A stretch of DNA of 64,000 bases from Umezawaea tangerina (GCF_003002815.1 NZ_PVTF01000005.1:186001-250000); one strand, 5' to 3'. Shown: positions 34,701-43,003, numbered from the stretch's first letter. Numbers and translations: made by a program. Notes: generated from the sequence alone by a model not told the origin.

Positions 34701-34959
34701 CCAGCAGCACCGCCACCACCGCCGCGCCCACCGGCGACGCCTCGCCCGCCAGGTGCGCGCGAGCCGCGGAGACCAGCTCGGGATCGCTCGACGGCTCGTC
34801 CAGCACCGCCTCCACCCTGGGCAGGTCCGCGGCCAGCACCGCCCGTGCCTTCTCCACCGCGCCGACGTCGACCACGGCACCACCCTGAACCCCGCCGCCG
34901 CGCCGCACGTGGACGTGCGGCCACCACTCGACGGGAACGCCGAACGCAGACGTGCTCAC
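31798..34959 (-). CDS. DUF4132-domain protein with HEAT-like N-terminal region
   Basis: This 1053-residue cytoplasmic protein has, in residues 60-400, helical, HEAT-like pairs rich in Ala, Leu and Arg. The C-terminal half (about 760-1050) matches DUF4132 of the MolR/WGR-associated group, including DYGPRRFTIGFDEQLRP near 770, LERSMVLERRWPAAAFRALLVAHPLLRHLVRRLVW near 825-860, and a late FTEAELSSG. The function of DUF4132 is unknown. The start is GTG 34959 with AAGGGG five bases away. It stands alone, and the convergent and divergent neighbours give no pathway context. Confidence 0.82.
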   Translation of the reverse strand: MSTSAFGVPVEWWPHVHVRRGGGVQGGAVVDVGAVEKARAVLAADLPRVEAVLDEPSSDPELVSAARAHLAGEASPVGAAVVAVLLGSEAWAADAMVVRHGLPLAARAVVEMPGVEVHRTLWSSCLRRVPEPGEVGLRTARRLRALLAEASDAEHEDAVEAVGSQRTGLGAMVLASYLFPTRRDWVDEALGEVERTEVPERVRASAVLAYSVGTVAQVDRVLRRYPRHGRDGLFTVVDGVGPDAVPALAVLLDTGRESDGDVRDVVLEAMAAFPTPATFDALLARLEVRRVLPTVVDLARRDPVTALHRFAAAEDPVAGRLLERHLTSNPELAERDDLPDAVRESVEQTRAALDVAPPGALPAVLVDPPWVAEVVPAEPLVVKGLRAVDRPAVEWEPGERERYEGGLGGHAESVDWAPTIEEYLAGGLHGVRQVALFAHGPVDVLRPLVAEWDVGAISVGADDGKRLLARFGVDAIPNALAIATLSREGKGDLVAPVVSLKAARLVAKWLVKLKSAQEFAPTWLRRHAGPAARLLVPDAVGKPGGARQAAEAALRVIPEEAVAAAREYGPEAEKAVEAVLADVPPVVAPGFGDWLDPVVLPPVRLCGTRQALPADAVRNLLVLLALSTPDVEHAGVEAVREACDAASLARFSWELFELWRKNGMPAEEGWVLPSLGLLGDDGTARALEPFIRVWPGESQHARAVVGLDVLAAIGTDTALGVLNRIAQRVAFGGIRYRAREKVEEVAAGMGLTADELGDRLVPDLGLDDAAATTVDYGPRRFTIGFDEQLRPFVLDGAGTRLKALPKPGAQDDGELAVAEHKRFGQLKEDVRAVAADQVVRLERSMVLERRWPAAAFRALLVAHPLLRHLVRRLVWVTGAGRSFRVAEDGTFADVRDDTFPLPEDAVVGVAHSVHLGEDVAPWAEVFADYGILQPFRQLGRPVHRFTEAELSSGVLDGYRGVRVDAGRLLGLTKGEWERGTPMDAGIENGITRSLPGGGSIAITLDPGLVVGMPHESGPQHLREVGLVGAGRTFAELSPVTASELLAELATLVD

Positions 34960-35162
34960 ATCGCCCCTTCACCGGTCGACGACTTCTCAGGACCACCACA
35001 CCGGACCGCCGAGGCGAAGGTCCACAAAGGACGGAAAGCTCCAGTCCCCCGCCACGGCCGGGCCGGTGCCGCAGACCTTATTGGGGTGGTCCGACAATTC
35101 CGACCGGCGGCGCACAGCCGCCCTGGTCACCCGCGCAAGACCGGATCGGCACGGCGGAGGCG

Positions 35163-35720
35163 TCAGGTGTCGCGCGTGTGCAGCCCGGCCAGTGCCGCGT
35201 CGAGGATCGGCTGCCGGTACTCCGGGGTGCCGGGGATCTTCGCGATGGCCATCACGAGGTCGAGGACCTGATCGAGGTCGAGGTCGCCCGCGATCTGCCG
35301 CGCGTCCTGGGCGGCGGCCAGCAGCGGCCTGCCCGCGGTGAGCATCCGGCCGCGGGTCTGGAAGACGGGATCGGACGTGTCGGTGTGCTCGAGCAGCCCG
35401 AGCACCACCGGCCGCTTGGTGGCGACGTACTGGAAGAACCGGCGCAGCCAGGCCGTGAGCCGGTCCGCCGGGCTGTCGCCCTCGACCGTCGCGGCGGCGG
35501 CGCAGACCTCGTCGACCTCGTCGACGAGCAGCGCCTCCAGCAGCTCGTGGCGGGTCGCGAAGTTGCGGTACAGGGTAGCCGAGCCGACCCCGGACCTCCG
35601 GGCGATCTCGGCCATCGACGTCTCGGCCCCGGTGGCGGCGAAGGCGGTGCGCGCGGCGTCGAGGATCCGTTGGCGGTTGCGGGTCGCGTCGGCTCTTCGA
35701 GCGGGCGGGTGGTCGGTCAT
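35163..35720 (-). CDS. TetR-family repressor of the adjacent MFS exporter
   Basis: This 185-residue protein has a helix-turn-helix AEIARRSGVGSATLYRNFATRHEL near residues 37-60 and a C-terminal domain of the SBD-like TetR_C_33 type. ATG 35720 has AAGGGA at 8 bases; an ATG-type upstream extension to 35756 would enter the palindrome. It is divergent from the exporter at 35819. The palindrome at 35740-35756 lies between them, the standard arrangement for a drug-responsive repressor. Confidence 0.87.
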   Translation of the reverse strand: MTDHPPARRADATRNRQRILDAARTAFAATGAETSMAEIARRSGVGSATLYRNFATRHELLEALLVDEVDEVCAAAATVEGDSPADRLTAWLRRFFQYVATKRPVVLGLLEHTDTSDPVFQTRGRMLTAGRPLLAAAQDARQIAGDLDLDQVLDLVMAIAKIPGTPEYRQPILDAALAGLHTRDT

Positions 35721-35739
35721 TCGAACGTCCCTTGCATAA

Positions 35740-35756
35740 GTGGGGAGGGTCCCCAC
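35740..35756. promoter_or_regulatory. TetR/MFS operator candidate
   Basis: GTGGGGA-GGG-TCCCCAC is a perfect 7-bp dyad in the divergent TetR/MFS promoter. Confidence 0.6.
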
Positions 35757-35818
35757 ATAATGTGAACACCCTCTCCGTTTCCCTCGGGGACTCTACCGAA
35801 CCCGTTCGAGGACCAGCC

Positions 35819-37312
35819 ATGAGCACAGCGAACAACCCCGCGGCGACGGCGACGACCGGCCCGCCACACCCCGTCCGCCGCAGGCTGGTGCTGGCGATCT
35901 GCTGCCTCAGCGTGGGCGTGACCGGCATCAACCTCACCATCGTCAACGTCGCGCTCCCGTCGATCGGCAGGGACCTGCACGCCTCGGTCAGCGCCCTCCA
36001 GTGGACGGTCGACGCCTACTCCCTGGTCATGGCCTGCCTGCTCATGCTGTCCGGCTCGATGGCCGACCGCTTCGGCCGCAAGCGGATCTTCCAGCTCGGC
36101 CTGTCGCTGTTCTCCCTCGGCTCGCTCCTGTGCGGCCTGGCACCGGGCGCCGGGTGGCTGATCGCCTTCTGCGGCCTGCAGGGGGTGGGCGGCTCGATGC
36201 TCAACCCGGTCGCGATGTCGATCATCGTCAGCGTGTTCACCGACGGCCGGGAACGGGCGCGGGCGATCGGCGTGTGGGGATCGGTGATCGGGGTGACCAT
36301 CGCGGCCGGGCCCGTGCTCGGCGGCCTGCTGGTCGGCGGAGTCGGCTGGCGATCGGTGTTCTGGGTGAACGTCCCGATCGGGATCGCCGTCCTCCTGCTC
36401 ACCCGCCGGTTCGTGCCCGAGTCCAAGGCCGCCCGCGCCCGCGCGTTCGACCCGGCAGGCCAGGCGCTGATCGTCGTCCTGTTCGCGTCGATCGTCGCCG
36501 CGACGATCGAGGGCCCCCACCGCGGGTGGACGAACCCGTGGATCCTCGGGCTGGTGGTGCTCGCCGTCCTGGCCCTCCTCGGGATCCTCACCGTCGAGCC
36601 CCGGCGGTCCGAGCCGCTGGTCGACCTGCGGTTCTTCCGCAGCCCCCCGTTCTCCGGCGCGAACGCGATCGCCGTGGTGATGTCGGCCTGCCTCGGCGGG
36701 TTCCTGTTCCTCAACACCCTCTACCTCCAGGACGTCCGACACCTCAGCCCGCTGCACGCCGGGCTGATGATCATCCCGATGGCCGCGGGGCAGGCGGTCG
36801 CCGCGACCCTCTCGGGGCGGCTCCTCGCCTCACGGGGCCCCCGCCTCCCCCTCACGCTGGGCGGCGCGCTGCTCGCCGTCGGCGCCTTCCTGCTCGTCCC
36901 CCTGGCCGCGTCCACCGGGACCGTCCACCTGCTGGCCGCCTACGCCGTCTTCGGCCTCGGCGCGGGCATGACCAGCCCACCGGTCACCAACACCGCCGTC
37001 TCCGGCATGCCGTCCGACCAGGTCGGCGTCGCGGGCGCCCTCGTGGCCAGCGCCCGCCAGTTCGGCGCCTCCATCGGCGTCGCCGTCACCGGCTCGATCG
37101 TGGCGGGCACCGGCACCGGTTTCGTCGACGCCGGCCATACCGCCTGGGCCGTCCTGGGGGGCTGCGGACTCGTCGCACTCGCGCTCGGCGTCGTGTCCAC
37201 CAGCGGCTGGGCCAAAGCCGCCGCCGCGCGCAACGGCCTGCGGCTCGCCGGCGCCCCGATCCCCCGACCACGCGACGACCGCGCGGACCTCGCCGAGGCG
37301 AGGACCGAGTAA
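35819..37312 (+). CDS. DHA2-family MFS multidrug exporter
   Basis: This 497-residue protein has 14 predicted helices. Motif A is ADRFGRKR near residue 82 and motif C is GPVLGGLLVGGVGWRSVFWVNVP near 160-182, and NVALPSIGRDL near 42 is typical of EmrB/QacA-type exporters. The ATG at 35819 gives the usual short cytoplasmic N-terminus before helix 1. The divergent TetR and the operator at 35740 indicate ligand-induced expression. The cytochrome P450 gene begins 67 bases after its stop in the same direction. They may be co-expressed, and a P450 product could be an exported compound. Confidence 0.9.
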   Translation: MSTANNPAATATTGPPHPVRRRLVLAICCLSVGVTGINLTIVNVALPSIGRDLHASVSALQWTVDAYSLVMACLLMLSGSMADRFGRKRIFQLGLSLFSLGSLLCGLAPGAGWLIAFCGLQGVGGSMLNPVAMSIIVSVFTDGRERARAIGVWGSVIGVTIAAGPVLGGLLVGGVGWRSVFWVNVPIGIAVLLLTRRFVPESKAARARAFDPAGQALIVVLFASIVAATIEGPHRGWTNPWILGLVVLAVLALLGILTVEPRRSEPLVDLRFFRSPPFSGANAIAVVMSACLGGFLFLNTLYLQDVRHLSPLHAGLMIIPMAAGQAVAATLSGRLLASRGPRLPLTLGGALLAVGAFLLVPLAASTGTVHLLAAYAVFGLGAGMTSPPVTNTAVSGMPSDQVGVAGALVASARQFGASIGVAVTGSIVAGTGTGFVDAGHTAWAVLGGCGLVALALGVVSTSGWAKAAAARNGLRLAGAPIPRPRDDRADLAEARTE

Positions 37313-37379
37313 CGCGGTGCCGCCCGCGACCAATAATCCCAGTGCGCTTGGATTCGATCTTGAGCGATGGAGGCTCCCG

Positions 37380-38570
37380 ATGACCGCACCCGACCTGCAG
37401 ACCGCCCGGCGCTGCCCGTACGCGCCCCCGGACGAGCACACCCGCATCCGGGACACCGGTTCCGGGATCTCCAGGGTGACCCTGCCCAGCGGCCAGGTCG
37501 CCTGGGCGGTGGGCAGGCTCGAGCACGTCCGGGCCGTGCTCACCGACCCGCGCTTCAGCTCCGACCGCCGCAACCCCGGCTTCCCCCGGTTCACCCGCGA
37601 CCGGCCCGCCTACGACATCATGCGCCGCACGATGATCCAGCTGGACCAGCCCGAGCACGGTCCGGCGCGCAAGGCCGTGGTCGGCGAGTTCACCGTGCGC
37701 CGCATGGCGGGCCTGCGCCCGCGCATCCAGAAGATCGTCGACGAGCGCGTCGACGCGCTGCTGGCCGGGCCGCGCCCCGTCGACCTCGTGCAGGCCCTGT
37801 CCCTGCCGGTGCCGTCACTGGTCATCTGCGAACAGCTCGGCGTGCCCTACCACGACCACGACTTCTTCCAGGCGCGCAGCTCGACCCTGCTGAGCCGCGC
37901 CCTCACCGCCGAGGGCAGGAGGCAGTCGCTCACGGAGCTGCGCGACTACCTCAAGGACCTGGTCGCCAAGAAGGCCGCCGAACCGACCGACGACCTGCTG
38001 GGCCGCCAGCTCGCCCAGGGCGGCGACCCCGACGACGTCGTGTCGCTGGCGTTCCTGCTGCTGGTCGCCGGGCACGAGACCACCGCCAACATGATCTCGC
38101 TCGGGGTGGTGACGCTGCTGGAGCGCCCCGAGGAGCTGGCGGCGCTGCGCGAGGACCCGACGCGCACCCCGCTCGCGGTCGAGGAGCTGCTGCGGGTCTA
38201 CACCATCGCCGAGTTCGCCAACGCCCGCGTGGCCGTCGAGGACGTCGAGATCGGCGACGTGACCATCCGGGCGGGCGACCCCGTCCTCGCGTTGAGCAAC
38301 GCCGCCAACCACGACCCCTCGGCCTTCGACGAGGCGGACGAGATCAAGCTCGACCGGGGCGCCCGCAACCACCTCGCCTTCGGTTTCGGCATCCACCAGT
38401 GCCTCGGCCAGAACCTGGCCCGGATGGAGCTGCAGATCGTCTTCGACACGCTCTTCCGCCGGGTTCCGACGCTCCGGCTGGCCACTCCCGCCGACGCGCT
38501 GCCCTACAAGGACGACGCCCTCGTCTACGGCATCCACGAGGTGCCCGTGACGTGGGACGAGCCCGCGTGA
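37380..38570 (+). CDS. Cytochrome P450 (CYP105-like)
   Basis: This 396-residue soluble bacterial P450 has an I-helix AGHETT near residue 235, an ExxR motif in EELLR near 275, and the heme loop FGFGIHQCLG with Cys341 as axial ligand. The N-terminus lacks a membrane anchor, so it needs ferredoxin partners encoded elsewhere. The length and motif style resemble CYP105 enzymes, which hydroxylate diverse metabolites and drugs. GGAGG precedes ATG 37380. It follows the MFS gene and ends 16 bases from the stop of the convergent TrpB-like gene. The substrate is unknown. Confidence 0.9.
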   Translation: MTAPDLQTARRCPYAPPDEHTRIRDTGSGISRVTLPSGQVAWAVGRLEHVRAVLTDPRFSSDRRNPGFPRFTRDRPAYDIMRRTMIQLDQPEHGPARKAVVGEFTVRRMAGLRPRIQKIVDERVDALLAGPRPVDLVQALSLPVPSLVICEQLGVPYHDHDFFQARSSTLLSRALTAEGRRQSLTELRDYLKDLVAKKAAEPTDDLLGRQLAQGGDPDDVVSLAFLLLVAGHETTANMISLGVVTLLERPEELAALREDPTRTPLAVEELLRVYTIAEFANARVAVEDVEIGDVTIRAGDPVLALSNAANHDPSAFDEADEIKLDRGARNHLAFGFGIHQCLGQNLARMELQIVFDTLFRRVPTLRLATPADALPYKDDALVYGIHEVPVTWDEPA

Positions 38571-38586
38571 GCGGGACCGCGGCCCG

Positions 38587-39819
38587 TCAGCCCCCGAGCA
38601 CCCCACCGCCGTCCTGCCTGGCCAGCACGAAGTCGACGTCCTTGTCGCCGCGCCCCGACAGGTTGACCAGGATGCGCTCGGTGGGCGGCCTGCCCGCCGC
38701 CAGGCGGATCGCGAACGCGAGCGCGTGCGAGCTCTCGAGCGCCGGGACGATGCCCTCCGACCGCGCGACGCGGACGAACGTGGCGACCGCCTCCTCGTCG
38801 GACGCGGTGTCGACGGACAACCGGCCGGTCGCGCGCAGCATGGCGATCTCGGGGCCGACACCGGGGTAGGCGAGTCCCGAGGCGACCGACAGCACCGTCG
38901 AGGGTCCGCCGCCGTCGTCCTGGAGGACGACCGACCGGGCGCCGTGCAGGGTTCCCGGACGTCCGAAGGTCAGGGTGGCCGCGTGCTGACCGGGTCGGGC
39001 GCTCCTGCCGAGGGGTTCGACCGCGTGCAGGGCGACCTCGGGGTCGTCCAGGAAACCGGAGTACACCCCGAGCGCGTTGGAGCCACCGGCGACGCAGGCG
39101 ACGACGTGGTCGGGCAGCGTTCCGCCGGTGATCGACAGGAACTGGGCGCGGGCCTCCTGCCCGACGACCGACTGGAAGTCCCGGACGATCATCGGGAACG
39201 GGTGCGGTCCGATGGCCGAGCCGATCGCGTAGAGGGCGTGGCCGTGCTGCTCGCTGTAGGCGTGCAACGCGGAGTCGCTGGCCTCCTTCAACGTCGCCTG
39301 GCCGGAGGCCACCGGGACGACCCGCGCGCCCAGCAGGCGCATGAGGCCGACGTTCGCGTCGACCTTGTCGACGTCGACCGCGCCCATGTGCACCTCGCAG
39401 TCGAGCCCGAACCGGGCGGCGGCACTGGCGAGTGCGACGCCGTGCTGTCCCGCGCCCGTCTCGGCGATCAGCTTCCGCTTGCCCATCCTCCTGGCCAGGA
39501 GCGCGAACCCGACACAGTGGTTGATCTTGTGCGCACCGGTGTGGTTGAGGTCCTCGCGCTTGACGTAGAGCCCGGCGCCACCGATCTCGTCCGAGATGTT
39601 CTCCAGGTGGTGCACCGGCGTCGGTCTGCCCTGCAGTCCGGTTCGGACGGTGTCCAGCTCGCGCCGGAAGTCCGGCGACGACCGGATCTCCTCGTACGCA
39701 CCGGCGAGCTCGTCGAGCACCGGTCCCAGGTGCGGAGGCCAGTGGTTGCCGCCGAAGTCCCCGTAGTAGCCGTCGGCATCGGGGAAACGGTCGGCGTGGG
39801 TGCTTCCGCTGTGCGGCAT
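38587..39819 (-). CDS. Tryptophan synthase beta-like PLP enzyme with altered active site
   Basis: This 410-residue fold-type II PLP enzyme closely follows TrpB. The PLP lysine is Lys98 in HTGAHKIN, the catalytic Glu is Glu120 in AETGAGQHG, the phosphate loop is GGSNA (245-249), and SGRGDKD is near the end. No trpA or other trp genes are nearby. Two residues that close the enzyme around serine, Asp305 and Arg141 of the Salmonella enzyme, align with Ala317 (GLAYPG instead of GLDYPG) and Lys152. The reaction may therefore be a different beta-replacement, or the enzyme may work without a TrpA partner. I prefer ATG 39819, with AAAGG at eight bases, to GTG 39828. It converges with the P450 gene. 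Confidence 0.85.
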   Translation of the reverse strand: MPHSGSTHADRFPDADGYYGDFGGNHWPPHLGPVLDELAGAYEEIRSSPDFRRELDTVRTGLQGRPTPVHHLENISDEIGGAGLYVKREDLNHTGAHKINHCVGFALLARRMGKRKLIAETGAGQHGVALASAAARFGLDCEVHMGAVDVDKVDANVGLMRLLGARVVPVASGQATLKEASDSALHAYSEQHGHALYAIGSAIGPHPFPMIVRDFQSVVGQEARAQFLSITGGTLPDHVVACVAGGSNALGVYSGFLDDPEVALHAVEPLGRSARPGQHAATLTFGRPGTLHGARSVVLQDDGGGPSTVLSVASGLAYPGVGPEIAMLRATGRLSVDTASDEEAVATFVRVARSEGIVPALESSHALAFAIRLAAGRPPTERILVNLSGRGDKDVDFVLARQDGGGVLGG

Positions 39820-39898
39820 CGTGACCACCTTTCAGGCAGTCGACGGTAAGCCCGGCCGAACCCCGGAATCTTGAACAGGATGTGCGCGCCGCCACGCC

Positions 39899-40684
39899 CT
39901 AGGTGCGGTGCACGCCCCGCGACAGCGCTCCCGGCGGCACGCCGAACACCTTCTTGAACTCGCGGGTGAGGTGCGGCTGGTCGCTGAAGTTCACCATCTG
40001 CGCGACGTCGTTCAGCCCGAACCCGGCGCAGATGAGCTCACGCGCCCTGGCGACGCGGACCTGGCGGACGTAGGTCTGCGGGGGAATGCCGACCGTCCTG
40101 CGGAAGGAGCGCACGAGGTGGCTCGGGTTGACCCCGATCTCGCGCGCCAGGTCGTCGGTGCGGGTCGAGGCCAGGTCGTCCCGCCTCACCAGCCCGCACA
40201 CCGTGCGCGCGATCGACAGCGGGGTCGACGTCGGGGACTCCACCGTGAACGCGCAGTCCCGCAGCACCCGCCGCAGGGACTCCTCGACCGACGTGTCGTC
40301 GACGACCGGCGCCGACAGCGCGTCGACCAGCCCACGGGTCGCCCGGCTCCGCGTCACCACGTCGGTGCGCACGGTCCGGACCTCGTCCGGCCCGATCGTC
40401 CCGGTGCAGCTGTCGAGGAACGCCTCCGACGGGTAGAGGACGTCGTACCGCGCGGGACTGCCCGCGCTCCGGCCCGCGTGCACCTCGAACGGGTTGAAGA
40501 AGAACACGTCGCCCGCGTGGACGGTCCCGCTCCAACGACTCGACCGGATGTGCGCGCTCCCGCCCGTGACGACCACGACCGAGTACGTGCCGTGCAGGTG
40601 CGGGTCGAAGTCCACCGCCGCGGCCCGCGCGCGGAGCAGGTCCGCGTGCTGGAGCGCGAACGTCATCGAGTCGACCCGTGTCAC
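39899..40684 (-). CDS. AraC-family regulator with cupin sensor domain
   Basis: This 261-residue protein has an N-terminal cupin-like region in residues 25-85 (HLHGTYSVVVVTGG, GDVFFFNPFEVH) and a C-terminal double helix-turn-helix near 165-255 (EIGVNPSHLVRSFRR, GLNDVAQMVNFSDQPHLTREFKK). It activates transcription in response to a small molecule. It starts at GTG 40684 with GGAGA upstream and ends 79 bases before the TrpB-like gene on the same strand. That gene is the nearest candidate target, or the two may be co-transcribed. Confidence 0.86.
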   Translation of the reverse strand: MTRVDSMTFALQHADLLRARAAAVDFDPHLHGTYSVVVVTGGSAHIRSSRWSGTVHAGDVFFFNPFEVHAGRSAGSPARYDVLYPSEAFLDSCTGTIGPDEVRTVRTDVVTRSRATRGLVDALSAPVVDDTSVEESLRRVLRDCAFTVESPTSTPLSIARTVCGLVRRDDLASTRTDDLAREIGVNPSHLVRSFRRTVGIPPQTYVRQVRVARARELICAGFGLNDVAQMVNFSDQPHLTREFKKVFGVPPGALSRGVHRT

Positions 40685-40748
40685 GACGACGAGTCTCCAC
40701 CGGACGTCCGAACGCCGCCGCCCGCGTCGCGCGGGCCCGCCCCGCGCA

Positions 40749-41303
40749 TCAGACCGCCGAGTCCGTCAGGACCGCGCCCATCACCAGGTCGAAGAGCCGC
40801 TTGGCCCGCGCCTCCTGCCCCGGTTGGTCGCCCAGCCAGGCGAACGCCGACACCAGCGAGAAGAGGTCCGCGCCGTCGACGTCGGTCCGCGCCACGCCCG
40901 CGGCCTGGGCCCGGACGAGGAGCTGGGCGCCTGCCGCGCGCAGGGCGACGCAGGAGGCGTGGAGGGCGGACTCGGGCTCCTCGATGGCCTTCACCATCGA
41001 CGTCACCACCCCGTGGTAGTCCGTGGTCAACCCGACGAACTCGCGCATCCAGCCCATCAGCGCCTCTTGCGGTGAGCGGGTGGCCTCGACCTCGGCGGCT
41101 CGCGCCGTCAGCTCGTCGAAGCCCGTGCGCAGCAGTGCCTCCAGCAGCGCCTCCCTGGTCGGGAAGTGCCGCAGCAGCGTCGCCAGCCCGACCTCGGCCT
41201 TGCGGGCGATGTCGCGCATCGACGCGTCGACGCCCTGCTCGGCGAGGACGGCGCCGGCCACGACGAGCAGGCGGTCGCGATTGGCCTGGGCGTCCGCCCT
41301 CAT
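40749..41303 (-). CDS. TetR-family regulator
   Basis: This 184-residue protein has a helix-turn-helix DIARKAEVGLATLLRHFPTREALLEALL near residues 31-58, and its C-terminal region is like SbtR/TetR_C_33 regulators. ATG 41303 has AAGGGG about 7 bases upstream; the frame continues far upstream on this strand only by GC bias. It is divergent from the oxidoreductase at 41415. The 112-base gap carries three 21-bp-spaced repeats that are its likely operator. It probably represses the oxidoreductase-SnoaL operon and itself. Confidence 0.87.
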   Translation of the reverse strand: MRADAQANRDRLLVVAGAVLAEQGVDASMRDIARKAEVGLATLLRHFPTREALLEALLRTGFDELTARAAEVEATRSPQEALMGWMREFVGLTTDYHGVVTSMVKAIEEPESALHASCVALRAAGAQLLVRAQAAGVARTDVDGADLFSLVSAFAWLGDQPGQEARAKRLFDLVMGAVLTDSAV

Positions 41304-41322
41304 GTGCCACCCCTTGACTAAC

Positions 41323-41385
41323 CGGATCACTGAACCATATATTCGGATCAGTGGTCCGGAAAAACGGATCCCTGGTTCACTTAGT
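41323..41385. promoter_or_regulatory. Three direct repeats at exact 21-bp spacing (TetR operator array)
   Basis: CGGATC begins at 41323, 41344 and 41365. Each copy is followed by a variant of ACTGAACC (ACTGAACC, AGTGGTCC, CCTGGTTC). A 21-bp spacing is two helical turns and puts all copies on one face of the DNA. The array occupies the divergent promoter between the TetR gene and the MDR-SnoaL operon. Confidence 0.7.
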
Positions 41386-41414
41386 CTAGCCCGCGAGAGA
41401 CGCAGGAGAGCGCT

Positions 41415-42428
41415 GTGCCCACACAGACCATGAAGGCGATCCGGCTGCACGAGTTCGGCGGCCCCGAGGTGCTGCGGTACGAGCAGGTGCCGGTGCCCGA
41501 GGCGGGGCCGGGCGAGGTGCTCATCCGCGTGCACGCGGTCGGCCTGAACCCGCCCGACTGGTACGCCCGCGAAGGCATGCCCGGCGTGCCCGCCGAGCTG
41601 AAGCCCCCGATCCACCTGCCCCTGATCCCCGGTACCGACGTCTCGGGCGTCGTGGCGGCCGTCGGCGCCGACGTCGACGCCTTCGCGGTCGGCGACGAGG
41701 TGCTCGGCATGCTGCGCTTCCCCACCGCCCTGCAGAGCGACGCCTACGCCGAGTACGCCACCGCGCCCGCCTCCGACCTCGCCCGCAAGCCGGCCTCCGT
41801 CGACCACGTGCAGGCCGCGGGCCTGGCCATGTCGGGGTTGACCGCGTGGCAGTTCCTGGTCGAGCTCGGCCACGACCACCCCTCGCCGTTCCAGCGGGCC
41901 CGACACCGCCCGATGGCCCTCGACAGCGGGAAGACCGTGCTCGTCAACGGCGCGGCGGGCGGTGTGGGGCACCTCGCCCTCCAACTGGCCAAGTGGCGCG
42001 GCGCCCGCGTCATCGCCGTGGCCTCCGGCTCCCACGAGGCGTTCCTGCGCGAGCTCGGCGCCGACGAGTTCATCGACTACACCAAGGACCGCCCCGAGGA
42101 CACCGTCCGCGACGTCGACCTCGTCATGGACAACGTCGGAGGCCCCCGCAGCAGGCGGTTCCTGCGCACCCTCAAGCGCGGCGGCGCCCTCTACCCCGTG
42201 TACTTCGGCGAGTTCGACGAGGACGAGAACACCAGGCTCGGCGTCACGGTCACCGCGACCCAGGTCCGCGCGAACGGCGCACAGCTCACCGAGCTGGCCC
42301 GCCTGATCGAGGACGGCACGATCCGCGTGGCGATCGACAGCACCTTCCCGCTCGAGGACGCCCAGTCGGCGCACAAGCGGGCCGCCGACGGACACCTGCG
42401 GGGCAAGATCGTCCTGACCGTCGCATGA
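41415..42428 (+). CDS. NADP-dependent quinone oxidoreductase-like MDR protein
   Basis: This 337-residue medium-chain reductase has a GroES-like domain (VHAVGLNPPDWYAREG near residue 45) and a Rossmann domain with NGAAGGVGHLALQ near 178. It has no structural zinc motif. It shares the overall type of the genes at 23551 and 21208, but has an extra loop (HDHPSPFQRARHRP) before the Rossmann fold. The start is GTG 41415 after AGGAGAG. Its stop overlaps the SnoaL-like gene (ATGA). It presumably reduces a quinone or enone, under control of the divergent TetR. Confidence 0.88.
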   Translation: MPTQTMKAIRLHEFGGPEVLRYEQVPVPEAGPGEVLIRVHAVGLNPPDWYAREGMPGVPAELKPPIHLPLIPGTDVSGVVAAVGADVDAFAVGDEVLGMLRFPTALQSDAYAEYATAPASDLARKPASVDHVQAAGLAMSGLTAWQFLVELGHDHPSPFQRARHRPMALDSGKTVLVNGAAGGVGHLALQLAKWRGARVIAVASGSHEAFLRELGADEFIDYTKDRPEDTVRDVDLVMDNVGGPRSRRFLRTLKRGGALYPVYFGEFDEDENTRLGVTVTATQVRANGAQLTELARLIEDGTIRVAIDSTFPLEDAQSAHKRAADGHLRGKIVLTVA

Positions 42429-42907
42429 GCCCGCACGCCGCCCCCGGCTGGGGAAGCAGCCACCTCACCACGATCGGTCCGGGGCCGGTCGCCCTCGCCC
42501 CGGCGGAGCAGCTGGCCATCCACCAGGTGCTGGTCCGCTACGCCTTCGCCCTGGACCAGCAGGACCTGGCGGAGCTGGAGTCCGTCCTGACCGAGGACGC
42601 CACGTGGGCGTTCACCATCGCCGGCCAGAGCGACCTCGGACCGGTCACCGGACGCGCGGCGATCCTCCGGTTCGTCCGCGAGGCGATCGACGCGGAGACC
42701 GACCAGCGGCGGCACAACCTGGTCAACGTCGTCCTCCGCGGCGCCGACGCCGGTACGGCGGTCGCGCACGCCTACCTCATGCTCACGTCGAACGCGGGCG
42801 GGGGCTCGGGCGTGATCGCGACCGGCTTCTACACCTTCCGGCTCGAACGGGCCGGGGGCGGGTGGCGGATCGCCGAGCTGTTCCTCGGCACCGACAACGC
42901 CTGGTAG
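42425..42907 (+). CDS. SnoaL/NTF2-like protein
   Basis: This 160-residue cone-shaped alpha+beta-barrel protein has the NTF2-like features IHQVLVRYAFALDQQDLAELESVLTEDATWAF near residues 30-62, TGRAAILRFV and a C-terminal YTFRLERAGGGWRIAELFL strand pair. Members are polyketide cyclases, dehydratases, ketosteroid isomerases or hydroxylase-like proteins. ATG 42425 overlaps the MDR stop, so the two act together, perhaps as a reductase with an isomerase/cyclase on the same xenobiotic. A bidirectional terminator follows at 42960. Confidence 0.84.
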   Translation: MSPHAAPGWGSSHLTTIGPGPVALAPAEQLAIHQVLVRYAFALDQQDLAELESVLTEDATWAFTIAGQSDLGPVTGRAAILRFVREAIDAETDQRRHNLVNVVLRGADAGTAVAHAYLMLTSNAGGGSGVIATGFYTFRLERAGGGWRIAELFLGTDNAW

Positions 42908-42959
42908 CGCGTCGCCGATCGGGGATCGCGCTTTTGCCGACAACGCCTTCCTGCGCGGG

Positions 42960-43000
42960 CCGGCTCGTCGAGCTCGTCGGTGACGAGCTCGACGAGCCGG
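42960..43000. terminator. Bidirectional terminator hairpin
   Basis: A 19-bp perfect stem (CCGGCTCGTCGAGCTCGTC and complement) with a 3-base loop sits between the plus-strand SnoaL stop (42907) and the minus-strand small gene stop (43004), and can serve both. Confidence 0.75.
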
Positions 43001-43003
43001 GGT

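Noticed and set aside
35819-42907. A single natural-product cluster spanning exporter, P450, TrpB-like and MDR genes
   Set aside because: Genes lie on both strands with separate regulators and no assembly-line enzyme; they read better as several small units.
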